A program made the translations under genes and the position numbers. A stretch of DNA of 64,000 nt. It comes from Desulforapulum autotrophicum HRM2 (GTDB lineage: Bacteria > Desulfobacterota > Desulfobacteria > Desulfobacterales > Desulfobacteraceae). Below are positions 1 to 8,573 of the stretch, one piece after another. Below the pieces are notes generated by a model. The model saw only the letters and a program-made list of their open reading frames with translations. It searched no databases and was not told where the DNA came from. The number at the start of each line of letters is the position of its first letter. Position 1 is the stretch's first letter. Where the stretch lies: assembly GCF_000020365.1 (NCBI RefSeq), contig NC_012108.1, positions 806,001 to 870,000 of the forward strand, read 5' to 3'.

Positions 1-1392
1 CAGGAAAAAGTTCTTGAAATTGCCCGGATTGCCATGGATGTGGTCGATCGATTCGGCCATGAACTTGATATTGAATGGGCCATTGATAAAACCGGTAAAA
101 TCCGTTTTTTACAGGCCCGGCCCCTTAACATCACCGGGGATGGAACCCCGGCATCGGTAAGGCCGACCATTAAAAAAGAGAGCCTGCCCATCCTTGCCAG
201 GGGTATAACCATATTTCCCGGACGGGCTGAAGGTCCCCTGGTCTTCTGGACACCCGGGGATAAACTGTCACAGATTCCTGAAGGGGCCGTTGTCCTGGTT
301 GCCCATCCCCGGCCCGAGCTTGGGGCCGTGCTTCCCAAAATAGCGGCGTTGCTGGTCATGGAGGGAAGCCCCGTGGGCCATCTGGCAACCCTTGTCCGGG
401 AATTTTCCGTGCCATCCATATTCCGGATGGGAGAAACTGCACACAACCTTTTAAAGAAAAATACCCTCAGCGTCAATGCCACCGAAAGAACCGTGTACGA
501 TGGGGTGAGATGGCCCGGTATCCGGGAACGGGTCCTGGCAAGAATTGCCAGGAAAAACCGTCAGCAGAAAAAATCCGGTCCCCTGTACGATTTGATCCTT
601 GCCCTCAACCTGCTGGACCCGGATGCCTCCTCATTCAAAGCCGGTGCATGCCGATCCGTCCATGATACCCTTCGCTTCATGCATGAAATGGCCGTGCGCA
701 CCATGTTTGGGTTCGGCGACAGGCAGGACCGGGGCTGGAGCAAAAAGAGCAAAAAACTGGTCACGGATTTACCCATCAAATTTCAACTCATCGACCTTGA
801 CAACACCATTCCGGAACATTTGAAAAAAGTGACTCCGGAAAATGTGGCATCCGTGCCGTTCAAAGCCCTGTGGCAGGGGATCATGGACAAACGGCTTGCA
901 TGGCCCGAGCGGTGGGAAAAACAGATGCGGGGAATGCCGTCGGATTTCAAGGAGACCGTTCTTGGCGGAAACCGGGGCCCCCGTCGTACCTCAGAGAAAA
1001 ATTACGCCATCCTTGCCGGTGACTACATGAACCTCAATGCCCGGTTTGACTATCACTATGCCATGGTGGATGCCATGGTGGGGCCGGGCACGGAACACAA
1101 CCATGTTCACTTCAGGTTCAGGGGTGGCGGGGCAAGTGATGAGAACAGAGCCCGACGGGCCAGGTTCCTGGAACGGGTGCTTCGCCAGGAGGGTTTTGGC
1201 GTGGACCGCAGCACGGATCTTGTCACTGCCTGGTTCAGGCGTTATCCCCGGAAGGATTCTGAAAGGGCCCTTGAACGCCTGGGGTTGCTCATGGTCTGCG
1301 CCCGCCAGCTGGATGCAGTCCTTAAAAGAGATAGTGACATCAAGCGGTATGCAGACTATTTTGCCAACGGGGAGTTTAAGATGTTTCTCTAG
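1..1392 (+). CDS. PEP/pyruvate-utilising enzyme, C-terminal part (5' end outside window)
   Basis: The reading frame is open from base 1, so the gene starts upstream of the window. The first ~40 residues end in the LQARP motif that closes the ATP-grasp (PPDK N-terminal) domain of phosphoenolpyruvate synthase-type enzymes. A swivelling phosphohistidine domain follows; GSPVGHLATLVREF (His codon at 379) aligns with the TSHAAIVARE motif of the family, though the context is divergent. The last ~270 residues (EHNHVHFRFRGGGAS, then a helical tail) do not look like the usual PEP-binding TIM barrel, so this is probably a PEP-synthase-like protein of unassigned substrate rather than PpsA itself. The sensor kinase begins 18 bp downstream and is likely co-transcribed. 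Family call is good; the substrate is not determinable. Confidence 0.75.
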   Translation, partial: QEKVLEIARIAMDVVDRFGHELDIEWAIDKTGKIRFLQARPLNITGDGTPASVRPTIKKESLPILARGITIFPGRAEGPLVFWTPGDKLSQIPEGAVVLVAHPRPELGAVLPKIAALLVMEGSPVGHLATLVREFSVPSIFRMGETAHNLLKKNTLSVNATERTVYDGVRWPGIRERVLARIARKNRQQKKSGPLYDLILALNLLDPDASSFKAGACRSVHDTLRFMHEMAVRTMFGFGDRQDRGWSKKSKKLVTDLPIKFQLIDLDNTIPEHLKKVTPENVASVPFKALWQGIMDKRLAWPERWEKQMRGMPSDFKETVLGGNRGPRRTSEKNYAILAGDYMNLNARFDYHYAMVDAMVGPGTEHNHVHFRFRGGGASDENRARRARFLERVLRQEGFGVDRSTDLVTAWFRRYPRKDSERALERLGLLMVCARQLDAVLKRDSDIKRYADYFANGEFKMFL

Positions 1393-1410
1393 GATCCAGT
1401 CATTCCAATA

Positions 1411-3012
1411 ATGGCACTCAGCCTTTTTTCAAAAAGAGATCAGGCCGGTCAAATCGGAAAAACAGATCCAAAAACAACAGGAGGAAAATCATCCTTAATG
1501 GACACACATATAACAGAGATTAACAACTCGGACGTCAATTACAGCAGCGACCCGGAAAATATTCCCCTCCACCAGCGCCCCTCCATAAGCATCCGGGCCA
1601 AGGTTGCGGTTTCTTTTTCGCTGTTTTTCCTTTTGTCGTTTACCGTGACCGGGTGGTCCTACTGGATACTGACAAAGGTGGAGACTAAAATTGAGTTCCT
1701 CGAAATAGCCGACAACTATCTTGTTGAGATTCAGCAGGCCCGGCGATTTGAAAAGAATTATCTGCTCTACAAAACCGATCTCAAGGAGGCCCTGGAGCCG
1801 CTTCAAAAAGCCGATGATATCTTGACCCAGAACAGCGGAAAAATTGAAAAAATCCTTGGTAAAGTTCACTTTAAAACCATGGTCTCGTTCATGGCAAAAT
1901 ACCACGACCAGCTGATCCTGCTGAGTTCGGCAAAGGATGACAAGGAACGGGAGGCCATTGTCCCCATGCTTCGAAATTTTGGCAGCCAGATGGTTTCCTT
2001 TGCCGAGGAGTTTGTTGAAAAAGAGCAGCATTCGGCCAAGCGGATGTTTTTGCTGGCCAAGCGTGTTCCCATTTATTTCATGTCTGCCCTGTTTATTTTA
2101 ATGGTTTTTGTCCTGACTTTTTTAACCCGGCAGCTGCTGCTGACCCTGAACCGATTCATGGCATACACCCGGCGCATTGGAGAGGGGGATTTTACACCGA
2201 TCATGCCGGCCAGAAAATACAAGGATGAGTTTACCAAGCTGGCCGAAGCGTTCAACCACATGACCAAGGAACTGGACCACAAGCACAATGTCCTGCTCGA
2301 GTCCCACAAGCTCAGGGCCATCGGCACCCTTGTGGCGGGGGTGGCCCATGAACTCAACAATCCTTTGAACAACACCCTGCTCACGGCATCCATGCTCATT
2401 GAGGATTTTGAGACCCTTCCGGATGAAGAGAAGATGGAGATGGTCCATGATGTGATCAATGAAACGGAACGGGCCCAGAAGGTGGTGAAAAATCTGCTGG
2501 ATTTTGCCAGGGAAGGCGAGACCGAGATCATGGCCCTTGATCTTTGCAAGATCGTCAGGGACTCGACCAACCTTGTTGTCAATCAGGTGAAGTTTGCCAA
2601 GGTGGATCTGCAACTTGCCTGTGACGAGCATCTTCCCCTGATCCACGGGGATGACCAGAAGCTTAAACAGGTGTTTGTCAACCTGATTCTCAACGCCGTG
2701 GATGCCTTGTCCCCGGGTGGTAAAATCAAGATTCACGTTAAAAAAGATGACGCGTCCCGGTTTGTGCTTGTGACTGTCGAGGACAACGGCCCCGGCATTC
2801 CCGAGCATATCCAGGGCAGGATATTTGAGCCTTTTTTCACCACCAAGACCCAGAACAAGGGCACGGGACTGGGGTTGTCCGTTTCCAGGGGAATCGTTAA
2901 AAAACTGGGCGGCTATATCCGTTTGGCCAGCAGTAAAGACAGGGGAACCACATTTACCGTTGCCCTGCCCACCACAGAGTCTGCCCAGCCCTTGACCAAA
3001 CCCATGCCCTGA
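1411..3012 (+). CDS. Membrane sensor histidine kinase (HAMP-HisKA-HATPase)
   Basis: A 533-residue inner-membrane histidine kinase. There is one transmembrane segment near residues 65-90, a ~130-residue extracytoplasmic helical region, a second segment near 215-240, and a HAMP-like linker. HisKA follows with VAGVAHELNNPLN holding the phospho-acceptor His, then HATPase_c with an N box (NLILNAVDAL), a G1 box (DNGPGIP) and G2 (GTGLGLSVS). The helical sensor resembles those of kinases that respond through a four-helix bundle; the ligand is unknown. No response regulator is adjacent, so it is an orphan or pairs elsewhere. A second ATG at 1498 has an AGGAGG upstream but with long spacing, so the start is uncertain. 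It shares an apparent transcription unit with the preceding PEP-utilising gene and ends at a strong terminator. Confidence 0.9.
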   Translation: MALSLFSKRDQAGQIGKTDPKTTGGKSSLMDTHITEINNSDVNYSSDPENIPLHQRPSISIRAKVAVSFSLFFLLSFTVTGWSYWILTKVETKIEFLEIADNYLVEIQQARRFEKNYLLYKTDLKEALEPLQKADDILTQNSGKIEKILGKVHFKTMVSFMAKYHDQLILLSSAKDDKEREAIVPMLRNFGSQMVSFAEEFVEKEQHSAKRMFLLAKRVPIYFMSALFILMVFVLTFLTRQLLLTLNRFMAYTRRIGEGDFTPIMPARKYKDEFTKLAEAFNHMTKELDHKHNVLLESHKLRAIGTLVAGVAHELNNPLNNTLLTASMLIEDFETLPDEEKMEMVHDVINETERAQKVVKNLLDFAREGETEIMALDLCKIVRDSTNLVVNQVKFAKVDLQLACDEHLPLIHGDDQKLKQVFVNLILNAVDALSPGGKIKIHVKKDDASRFVLVTVEDNGPGIPEHIQGRIFEPFFTTKTQNKGTGLGLSVSRGIVKKLGGYIRLASSKDRGTTFTVALPTTESAQPLTKPMP

Positions 3013-3020
3013 AACGATTC

Positions 3021-3066
3021 AAGTCAAAACCACCCTGTATAAGCGCTGGTTTTGACTTGTTTTTTT
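3021..3066 (+). terminator. Rho-independent terminator
   Basis: A 12-bp perfect stem (AAGTCAAAACCA at 3021-3032 paired with 3047-3058) is followed by G and a run of seven T. It lies 8 bp after the stop of the sensor kinase and ends the first transcription unit. Confidence 0.9.
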
Positions 3067-3123
3067 AAAAGTTGCGGCCGGCTTTCGGCAAAATCTTACA
3101 CCGGCCTGCCGCAAGCTGGGTGA

Positions 3124-3435
3124 TTAATGAATTGACACTTTGTGAGAATCCTTCCATGGATCCTTCAAAGGAATCTTCAGAAGAAGGAGACCGTTTTCAT
3201 AATTGGCCTCCGTGCTTTTTATTTCCACCGGGCAGCAGAAAGAGCCCGTGGAAACATATTCAACATCCCCCCTTTCAGCCCTGAGCCTGAAACTGTCATT
3301 GTTGAGTTTCAGATCGATATCTTTTTTCTTCACACCGGGCATGGTAAATTCAAGGTGAAGGGTGGAATTTTCATCGTCCATACACGAGCATAGTTCTGCA
3401 GCCACGCGTTTTTTTTCATGTTTTGACTTTTCCAT
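3124..3435 (-). CDS. Small heat-shock protein, Hsp20/alpha-crystallin family
   Basis: A 103-residue protein that is almost entirely an alpha-crystallin domain. MDDENSTLHLEFTMPGVKKKDIDLKLNNDSFRL fits the A.LPGV.k.dI.v...n..L pattern of Hsp20, and the C-terminal YENGLLLLKIPL is the second family signature. It lacks the long N-terminal arm and the C-terminal IxI tail of classical oligomeric Hsp20s, so it is a minimal, perhaps small-assembly, form. A good ribosome site (TTTGAGGAG) precedes the ATG. As a family these are ATP-independent holdases in the cytoplasm. It is alone on its strand; no CIRCE-type operator was found upstream. Confidence 0.8.
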   Translation of the reverse strand: MEKSKHEKKRVAAELCSCMDDENSTLHLEFTMPGVKKKDIDLKLNNDSFRLRAERGDVEYVSTGSFCCPVEIKSTEANYENGLLLLKIPLKDPWKDSHKVSIH

Positions 3436-3661
3436 TATATAAATCTCCTCAAATTAAGGATAGATTATTTGATAATACGTTTGTTGGTATCTGTCATCAA
3501 AGGCCGTTGCTGGCCTTGTCGTGACAATTTATATAGTAAGGCAGATTCTAAAAAAAACAAGTTGTGCTGGTTCATCTGTAACCCCCTGGAGGTGTCCAGG
3601 GAGGGGCATGCATTCACCAGGCAGCCTTGGGGCACAGGTTTGGGTTGCAACTTATGGTGTG

Positions 3662-3680
3662 TTGTCGTAAACAACGACAA
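3662..3680. promoter_or_regulatory. Inverted repeat upstream of BASS transporter
   Basis: TTGTCGT at 3662-3668 and ACGACAA at 3674-3680 form a perfect 7-bp inverted repeat with a 5-bp centre, 45 bp upstream of the transporter ATG. It could be an operator. The rest of 3436-3725 between two divergent genes shows no coding potential; a second GC-rich hairpin (CCCTGG/CCAGGG, near 3585-3602) is also present. Confidence 0.35.
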
Positions 3681-3725
3681 TAAATAAAGCCATAACTATG
3701 AAAACAAGGAAAGCCTGACTCCATT

Positions 3726-4664
3726 ATGATAAAAAAACAGTGGTTCCTGATCAGTCTTGTGGCTGTGTTTGTTGCGGTCGTTTTTGACAAATCCAACCTT
3801 TTGTCGGAAATGGGAATGGTGTTAAAGGACAACCATGGCCCGGATGTGATGATTTTTCTGATTTTTATCTTTTCAGGTCTGTTGATCGAAAGCCATCAGG
3901 TCAGGGCCGGAATCAGGGATGTCCGTTCGACCCTTCTGGCACTTGCGGTCATTGTTGTCATCGCACCCCTGGCTGCCCTGGCCCTTTCATATCTGCCCGT
4001 TGATACCGGTGTGGTCATCGGGCTTTTTATCGTGGCGGTCATGCCAACCACCCTTTCTTCGGGTATTGTGATGACCGGAGCCGCCGGCGGAAACATGGCC
4101 CATGCCCTTTTTGTGACCATCCTTTCGAATTTTGTCGCCATTTTTACCATTCCTTTTACCCTTTCGTTGCTTTTGCCTGTGCTGAACCAGGAAAAGTCCC
4201 TCAACATTGACCAGGGGGCCATTATTTTCAAGCTGCTGGTGCTTGTTCTCGTTCCCCTGATTGTTGGAATGATTTTAAAGGCCTGGGTATTCAAGGCAAG
4301 GAATATGGGCGGATTTCAAAAGGTCAACCAGTTCATGATCCTTGGAATTGTGTTTATCTCCCTTGGCGGGGCCAAGGATGTGCTTCTGGGCCAGGGGGCC
4401 GCCTTCTGGTCCATTGCCGTGCTGGTGGCCGTGTTCCACGCCTTGCTTCTGGGTGCCTCATTCCTGCTGGTCAAATGGTTTAAATTAGAAAAGGGACGTT
4501 ATGAAAGTGTTGTCTTCATGGGCTCCCAAAAGACCCTGGCCCTGTCGGTCATGATCCAGGTGACCTATTTCAGTGAATTCGGAATCGCCCTTTTAGTGTG
4601 CGTCATCCACCACATTATTCACCTCATGATTGACGGGTATCTAAGTGCAAGGCTCGGCCGTTAA
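3726..4664 (+). CDS. Bile acid:sodium symporter family (BASS/SBF-like) transporter
   Basis: A 312-residue, very hydrophobic protein with about nine to ten membrane segments and no signal peptide. The layout and motifs (FSGLLIES, VAVMPTTLSSGIVMTGAAGGN, FMGSQKTLALSV) match the SBF-like branch (YfeH type) of the BASS superfamily, in which two inverted five-helix halves carry broken helices at the sodium site. Members move organic anions with Na+; the substrate cannot be read from sequence. It is probably monocistronic. The gene is followed at once by a truncated copy of a repeat shared with 27.5 kb, and it converges on yhhQ. Confidence 0.85.
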   Translation: MIKKQWFLISLVAVFVAVVFDKSNLLSEMGMVLKDNHGPDVMIFLIFIFSGLLIESHQVRAGIRDVRSTLLALAVIVVIAPLAALALSYLPVDTGVVIGLFIVAVMPTTLSSGIVMTGAAGGNMAHALFVTILSNFVAIFTIPFTLSLLLPVLNQEKSLNIDQGAIIFKLLVLVLVPLIVGMILKAWVFKARNMGGFQKVNQFMILGIVFISLGGAKDVLLGQGAAFWSIAVLVAVFHALLLGASFLLVKWFKLEKGRYESVVFMGSQKTLALSVMIQVTYFSEFGIALLVCVIHHIIHLMIDGYLSARLGR

Positions 4665-4665
4665 C

Positions 4666-4711
4666 GGGCTCAGATGTAAATAATTCCACAAATACGGTGC
4701 AGAATTTCAGC
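4666..4711. repeat. Half copy of nested-palindrome repeat (subtype A)
   Basis: 46-47 bp matching 27485-27531 with three mismatches (GGGCTCAGATGTAAATAA...TTTCAGCT). Only the left flank is present; the palindromic core is missing. It fills the gap between the convergent BASS and yhhQ genes and ends 8 bp from the yhhQ stop codon. Confidence 0.75.
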
Positions 4712-4718
4712 TGGGGTC

Positions 4719-5384
4719 CTAGGCCTCTCTGATCTTTTTTCCCAAATGCCATCCCCTGGCAAGGTAGAGAAACGGCGTGTCTGCCACACCCACCACCCAT
4801 TTTAAAAGATAGGTTGTCCAGAAGATTTCAATCAGGGCCTGGGTGGGAAACACGCCCCAGAAGGCCAGAAGGGTGAAGAGGCTGGAATCAATGAACTGGC
4901 TGGCCATGGTGCTGGCGTTGTTTCTCAGCCACAGGTGCCCTGGGGAAGGAAATCGATTTTTCCAGAATTCAAAGGCCCACACGTCGTGGGACTGGGAGAT
5001 GAAATAGGCAACCAGGCTTGCTCCGGCAATCCTGGGCATGAACGAAAAGATGTTTTTCAGGCTTGCCTGGGAAAAATCGTCAGGTGCCGGGGCAAACAGC
5101 AGGGCCATGTTCATGAGAACCGTCATGGCCACCAGGGAGAAAAGGCCCAGGTACACGGCCTTTTTTGCCTCTTGTTTGCCGTAGAGTTCAGACAGGATGT
5201 CGGTCACCAGAAACGAGGAGGCATAGACGATGTTGCCAAGGGTTGCTGAAATGCCGACGATCTCCACCAGTTTGACCACCTGGATGTTGGCGACAATGGC
5301 GGCAATGGGTATCCAGGCGTAGAGGCCTGTCTTGCCAAATAAACGGTAGATGAGAATGATAAAGCTGAAGTTGACGGCAAGCAT
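4719..5384 (-). CDS. yhhQ: Queuosine precursor transporter YhhQ family
   Basis: A 221-residue integral membrane protein of the YhhQ/VUT family, which imports queuine precursors (preQ0/preQ1) for tRNA queuosine. Recognisable are FGKTGLYAWI at the N-terminus, LVTDILSELYGKQEAKKAVYLG, DSSLFTLLAFWG and a C-terminal LKWVVGVADTPFLYLARGW. Five to six membrane segments are expected. The first ATG (5384) has no ribosome site. Eight in-frame codons further upstream, ATC at 5408 begins INELLWLAM, which is how the family normally begins (MNELLWL), and it sits six bases after a perfect GGAGG. The true start is therefore probably the non-AUG codon at 5408. Confidence 0.9.
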   Translation of the reverse strand: MLAVNFSFIILIYRLFGKTGLYAWIPIAAIVANIQVVKLVEIVGISATLGNIVYASSFLVTDILSELYGKQEAKKAVYLGLFSLVAMTVLMNMALLFAPAPDDFSQASLKNIFSFMPRIAGASLVAYFISQSHDVWAFEFWKNRFPSPGHLWLRNNASTMASQFIDSSLFTLLAFWGVFPTQALIEIFWTTYLLKWVVGVADTPFLYLARGWHLGKKIREA

Positions 5385-5475
5385 GGCAAGCCAGAGGAGT
5401 TCGTTGATGGTGGGCCTCCAGTTTTGTTAAGGACCGCAAAATTCTCGGTCCTGGGGCGGGAGCTGTGACCGCCGG

Positions 5476-5509
5476 TTTAAGGGACAGGGTTGAGACTGTC
5501 CCCTTTAAA
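5476..5509. terminator. Hairpin terminator between urocanase and yhhQ
   Basis: TTTAAGGGACAG and CTGTCCCCTTTAAA form a stem with one bulge and an 8-base loop. It lies just beyond the stop of the urocanase gene on the minus strand. Confidence 0.5.
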
Positions 5510-5566
5510 TTATGGGAAGTCCCCTTCCCAATGAGCCAACGACGATATCATTTAAAGCCGTCAATA

Positions 5567-7141
5567 TCAATCAGAAAATAAGCCTTTCATTGACTCGGCC
5601 ACCAGGGAATCTTCCACTTGAAAGGGCAGGGTGATCTGATCTTTGTTCGTGTTTTCCAGGTTGTATCGAGCCGCCACTGCCATGGCATTGGGGTTGCGGC
5701 TCCAGTTTCGACGGGCAACCCCGCCCATGACATCCCAGGTCATGGCAGATTCTATGATTTCGTCCACACGCTTTGATCCGTCGAGCACCAGTCCAAATCC
5801 GCCGTTGATGGCCTTGGCGATGCCCGTACCCCCGCCGTTGTGAAGCGCCACAAGGGACATGCCCCGAGCCGCATTCCCGGCAAAGCAGTGGGTGGCCATG
5901 TCTGCACACACATTGCTGCCGTCCTTGATGTTGGCGGTTTCACGGAAGGGTGAGTCCGTACCGCCCGGGTCATGGTGGTCCCGTCCCAGGAGCACGGGGC
6001 CGATCTCTTGCTTCCTCACCATTTCATTGAACTTCAGGGCAATGGTGACACGGCCCTGGGCATCTGAATAGAGAATCCTGGCCTGGCTGCCCACAACCAG
6101 ACAGTTTTTCTTTGCATCCCGGATCCAGATGTGGTTGTCCCTGTCCTGGGGACAGCGGGCAGGATCGATGCATTCCATGGCTGCCTGGTCGGTTCGATCA
6201 AGGTCTGTGGGGTCACAGCTCAGGCAGACCCAGCGAAAGGGGCCGTACCCGTAATCAAAGATCGGTCCCATGATATCTTCAAAATACGAGGGATAGACAA
6301 AGCCGTCCTTGGCATCCATGCCGTTTTTCGACACTTCGGTCACGCCTGCATCAAATACGGACTTGAGAAAGGCGTTGCCATAGTCAAAGAAAAAAGTGCC
6401 CTGGTCAACCAGTCGGCCGATGGCCTTGATATGGCGTTTGAGACTCTTGTCCACAAGGCTGATGAATCGCTTTCGGTCCGTTGCCAGCAGACGGGTTCGC
6501 TCCTCAAAATCAATTCCCTGGGGGCAGTACCCCCCGTCATGGACCACATGGCAGGAGGTCTGATCTGTGAGAAGGTCCACCCGGATTCTTTTGGCGGCCA
6601 TGTATTCCAGCAGATCCACTACATTGCCGTGGAAGGCGATGGAGGTGTTCTTCTTTTCTTTTATGGCCGCCTGGGCCATGGCAACGGCCTGCTCCAGGCT
6701 GTCGGTCACAAGGTCCACCCATCCCTGGCGGTGACGGGTCTCAATCCTTGAGTAATCCACCTCTGCCGTGATTGAGGCGGCCCCGGTTATTTTGGCGGCC
6801 TTGGGCTGGGCACCGCTCATTCCGCCAAGACCGGACGATACAAACAGCAGGCCTGCAAGGTTTCCATGGTCTGCAACCCTGCACATTTTTCGACCCGCAT
6901 TGAGAAGGGTGTTATAGGTGCCGTGGACAATGCCCTGGGGACCGATGTACATCCAGCCGCCCGCCGTCATCTGACCGTAGGAAGTGACCCCCATCTGGGC
7001 GGCAATTTCCCAGTCAAGAAGATTGTCGTAGAGACCGACCATGAGCCCGTTGGTGATGATCACCCGGGGATTGTCCGGGCTTGACTTGAACAGCCCCAGT
7101 GGGTGGCCCGACTGGACCACAAGGGTCTGGTTCTCGTGCAT
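5567..7141 (-). CDS. hutU: Urocanate hydratase, N-terminally truncated (probable pseudogene)
   Basis: 524 residues with strong urocanase features: QSGHPLGLF, YGQMTAGGWMYIGPQGIVHGTYNT, SGLGGMSGAQPKAA, DQTSCHVVHDGGYCPQG and the C-terminal GLVLDGSKRVDEII. The enzyme hydrates urocanate with a tightly bound NAD in histidine degradation. The long anaerobe-type urocanase has a further ~130-150 N-terminal residues that are missing here. Upstream, KRYLEEM continues the family sequence for a few codons, then meets an in-frame TGA. MIK can be joined only by dropping one A from AAAA near 7164, and no further urocanase sequence was found beyond. No other hut gene is nearby. The N-terminal loss makes activity doubtful. 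Confidence 0.85.
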   Translation of the reverse strand: MHENQTLVVQSGHPLGLFKSSPDNPRVIITNGLMVGLYDNLLDWEIAAQMGVTSYGQMTAGGWMYIGPQGIVHGTYNTLLNAGRKMCRVADHGNLAGLLFVSSGLGGMSGAQPKAAKITGAASITAEVDYSRIETRHRQGWVDLVTDSLEQAVAMAQAAIKEKKNTSIAFHGNVVDLLEYMAAKRIRVDLLTDQTSCHVVHDGGYCPQGIDFEERTRLLATDRKRFISLVDKSLKRHIKAIGRLVDQGTFFFDYGNAFLKSVFDAGVTEVSKNGMDAKDGFVYPSYFEDIMGPIFDYGYGPFRWVCLSCDPTDLDRTDQAAMECIDPARCPQDRDNHIWIRDAKKNCLVVGSQARILYSDAQGRVTIALKFNEMVRKQEIGPVLLGRDHHDPGGTDSPFRETANIKDGSNVCADMATHCFAGNAARGMSLVALHNGGGTGIAKAINGGFGLVLDGSKRVDEIIESAMTWDVMGGVARRNWSRNPNAMAVAARYNLENTNKDQITLPFQVEDSLVAESMKGLFSD

Positions 7142-7633
7142 CTCTTCCAGGTAGCGTTTTGATCATCTCCACGAACCGTAAACAGAACCAGGCAATGCAA
7201 GAACTCCGAAATCGGAAAAGTCCACAAAATGGAACTGCAATAACGAACTTTGCATGTGGGCGCAGGAATAACCTCTATTGCCCCTCCTGACAAGCACCTC
7301 CTGTTGCGTTAAGAGCTTTCCATTCAAGCCAAAGTACCGGAGAAGGACCGGAAAGAGATGGGCGTATTCCCCACCTTATTCGGAAATTTCGAAAGATTCC
7401 ACAGGTGGACAGATCCCCAGTTTACCCTTCCTGTCCTAAGCACTCAGTAAAAAATTCCGCCGTTAATATTATCCCATGCTTGCTATTTTTTTAATCAGGG
7501 TGTAGCGAAAGTAAGTTTAATTGTGGGTCATTAAATCCATAACCCTTCCGGGTTACATACAGCAGCAACAGATTACTCAGAAAAAAACTGGCTCTGTGGC
7601 TTGTGACAGCCATAAAAAATTAAGGAGATATTA
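7142..7633. other. Non-coding gap upstream of urocanase
   Basis: About 490 bp without a convincing gene. The first ~25 bp are decayed urocanase codons. The last 180 bp are markedly AT-rich, marking entry into accessory DNA, and include a small CCCTTCCGGG-type hairpin. A ribosome site for the thioesterase (AAGGAG) is at the right edge. Confidence 0.5.
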
Positions 7634-8065
7634 GTGAAAATTAAAAACATTTATAAGATTATGGCTGAAATGGAAGGTGGAAAAATGTTAACTCTGCCAC
7701 CAGAAAGTGCTAAAGAAATGAATGCAGAACTTATAGAATATGTTGAAGAAGAGTCAATTAAAGTGAAGTTTCCACTTTATGAAAAATATAATAATCCGGT
7801 AGGACTTATTTTAGGAGGCTTTCTACCTGTGTTTTTTGATTTAAGTTTCGGTCCTTTATCATATCTTGTTGCGAAAAAACCAGCCACAAGCCTTGATCTA
7901 AATACAACTTTCATACGGCCAATTACGATAAAAGATAAAGAAATAATAATAAAAGCATCGGTCATCAATAAAAGTAAGTCATACCTCATTTTAGATGCAC
8001 AAGCATTTAACAGTAAAAATGATCTGGTAGCTACTGCAACATCGAGGATGCTGATATTAAACTAA
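7634..8065 (+). CDS. PaaI-like hotdog-fold thioesterase
   Basis: A 143-residue protein starting at GTG, 8 bases after AAGGAG. The core NNPVGLILGGFLPVFFDLSFGPLSY matches the GxxxGGxxxxxxDxxxG signature of PaaI/4HBT hotdog thioesterases, including the catalytic-type Asp, and LDLNTTFIRPI is the second family strand. Members hydrolyse acyl- or aryl-CoA esters in the cytoplasm; the substrate is unknown. Codon use is clearly more AT-rich than in neighbouring housekeeping genes, which together with the adjacent toxin-antitoxin pair suggests acquisition by transfer. Confidence 0.75.
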   Translation: MKIKNIYKIMAEMEGGKMLTLPPESAKEMNAELIEYVEEESIKVKFPLYEKYNNPVGLILGGFLPVFFDLSFGPLSYLVAKKPATSLDLNTTFIRPITIKDKEIIIKASVINKSKSYLILDAQAFNSKNDLVATATSRMLILN

Positions 8066-8200
8066 TCCTATCGAGTTTAATCTTAATGAATTATCCCGTA
8101 ATTTTTTCAAATGAGATATAGAAATTAAAATTGCACAACAAAAAAAACACACATAATAACATGGTTAAGATGAATGCCATAAAAGCTTAACTAAAAAATA

Positions 8201-8268
8201 GAGCTGACCACAAAAGCCGAGCCGATTTGTCGTAAATTTAAAGTATTAGGTGGCTTTTGTGTCAGCTC
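8201..8268. repeat. 18-bp inverted repeat
   Basis: GAGCTGACCACAAAAGCC (8201-8218) pairs with GGCTTTTGTGTCAGCTC (8252-8268), separated by 33 bp. It lies in a ~500-bp gene-free stretch (8066-8573) between the thioesterase and the toxin gene. It may be a terminator or the remnant of a small mobile element; nothing else is recognisable in this stretch except the toxin promoter. Confidence 0.55.
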
Positions 8269-8537
8269 ATTTAGGCGTTCACCAAAATTTAAGGAAAAAA
8301 TAAATCAAATTGATTTGTTGTATAAACTTAACTTAAAATTACCTGAAATTCAAAATCTGGTAATATTTTTCAGTTCATTGCTTTTTGGAGAACCCAATAA
8401 TGCATATTTTATCATTGCCGATTAAAGCGTTCCGAGGAATCCAAGAGGCTCTCCTGATCCTCCCCCGGTATTGTACACACGAAGTTAAGCCACTATTTTG
8501 AATAATTAACTCTGTCTGAATTTTAAAATCATACCCC

Positions 8538-8566
8538 TTGACGATATTATCTTTATCGGTTACTAT
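8538..8566 (+). promoter_or_regulatory. Sigma-70-type promoter of higBA (leaderless)
   Basis: -35 TTGACG (8538-8543), 17-bp spacer, -10 TACTAT (8561-8566). Transcription would start about 8573, at or one base before the toxin ATG at 8574. No ribosome site precedes that ATG, consistent with a leaderless transcript. Confidence 0.65.
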
Positions 8567-8573
8567 ATTAACC

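Noticed and set aside
8201-8290. Integron attC-like site (TTAGGCGTT near a palindrome)
   Set aside because: The core does not fit RYYYAAC/GTTRRRY at both ends, there is no second copy flanking the neighbouring genes and no integrase.
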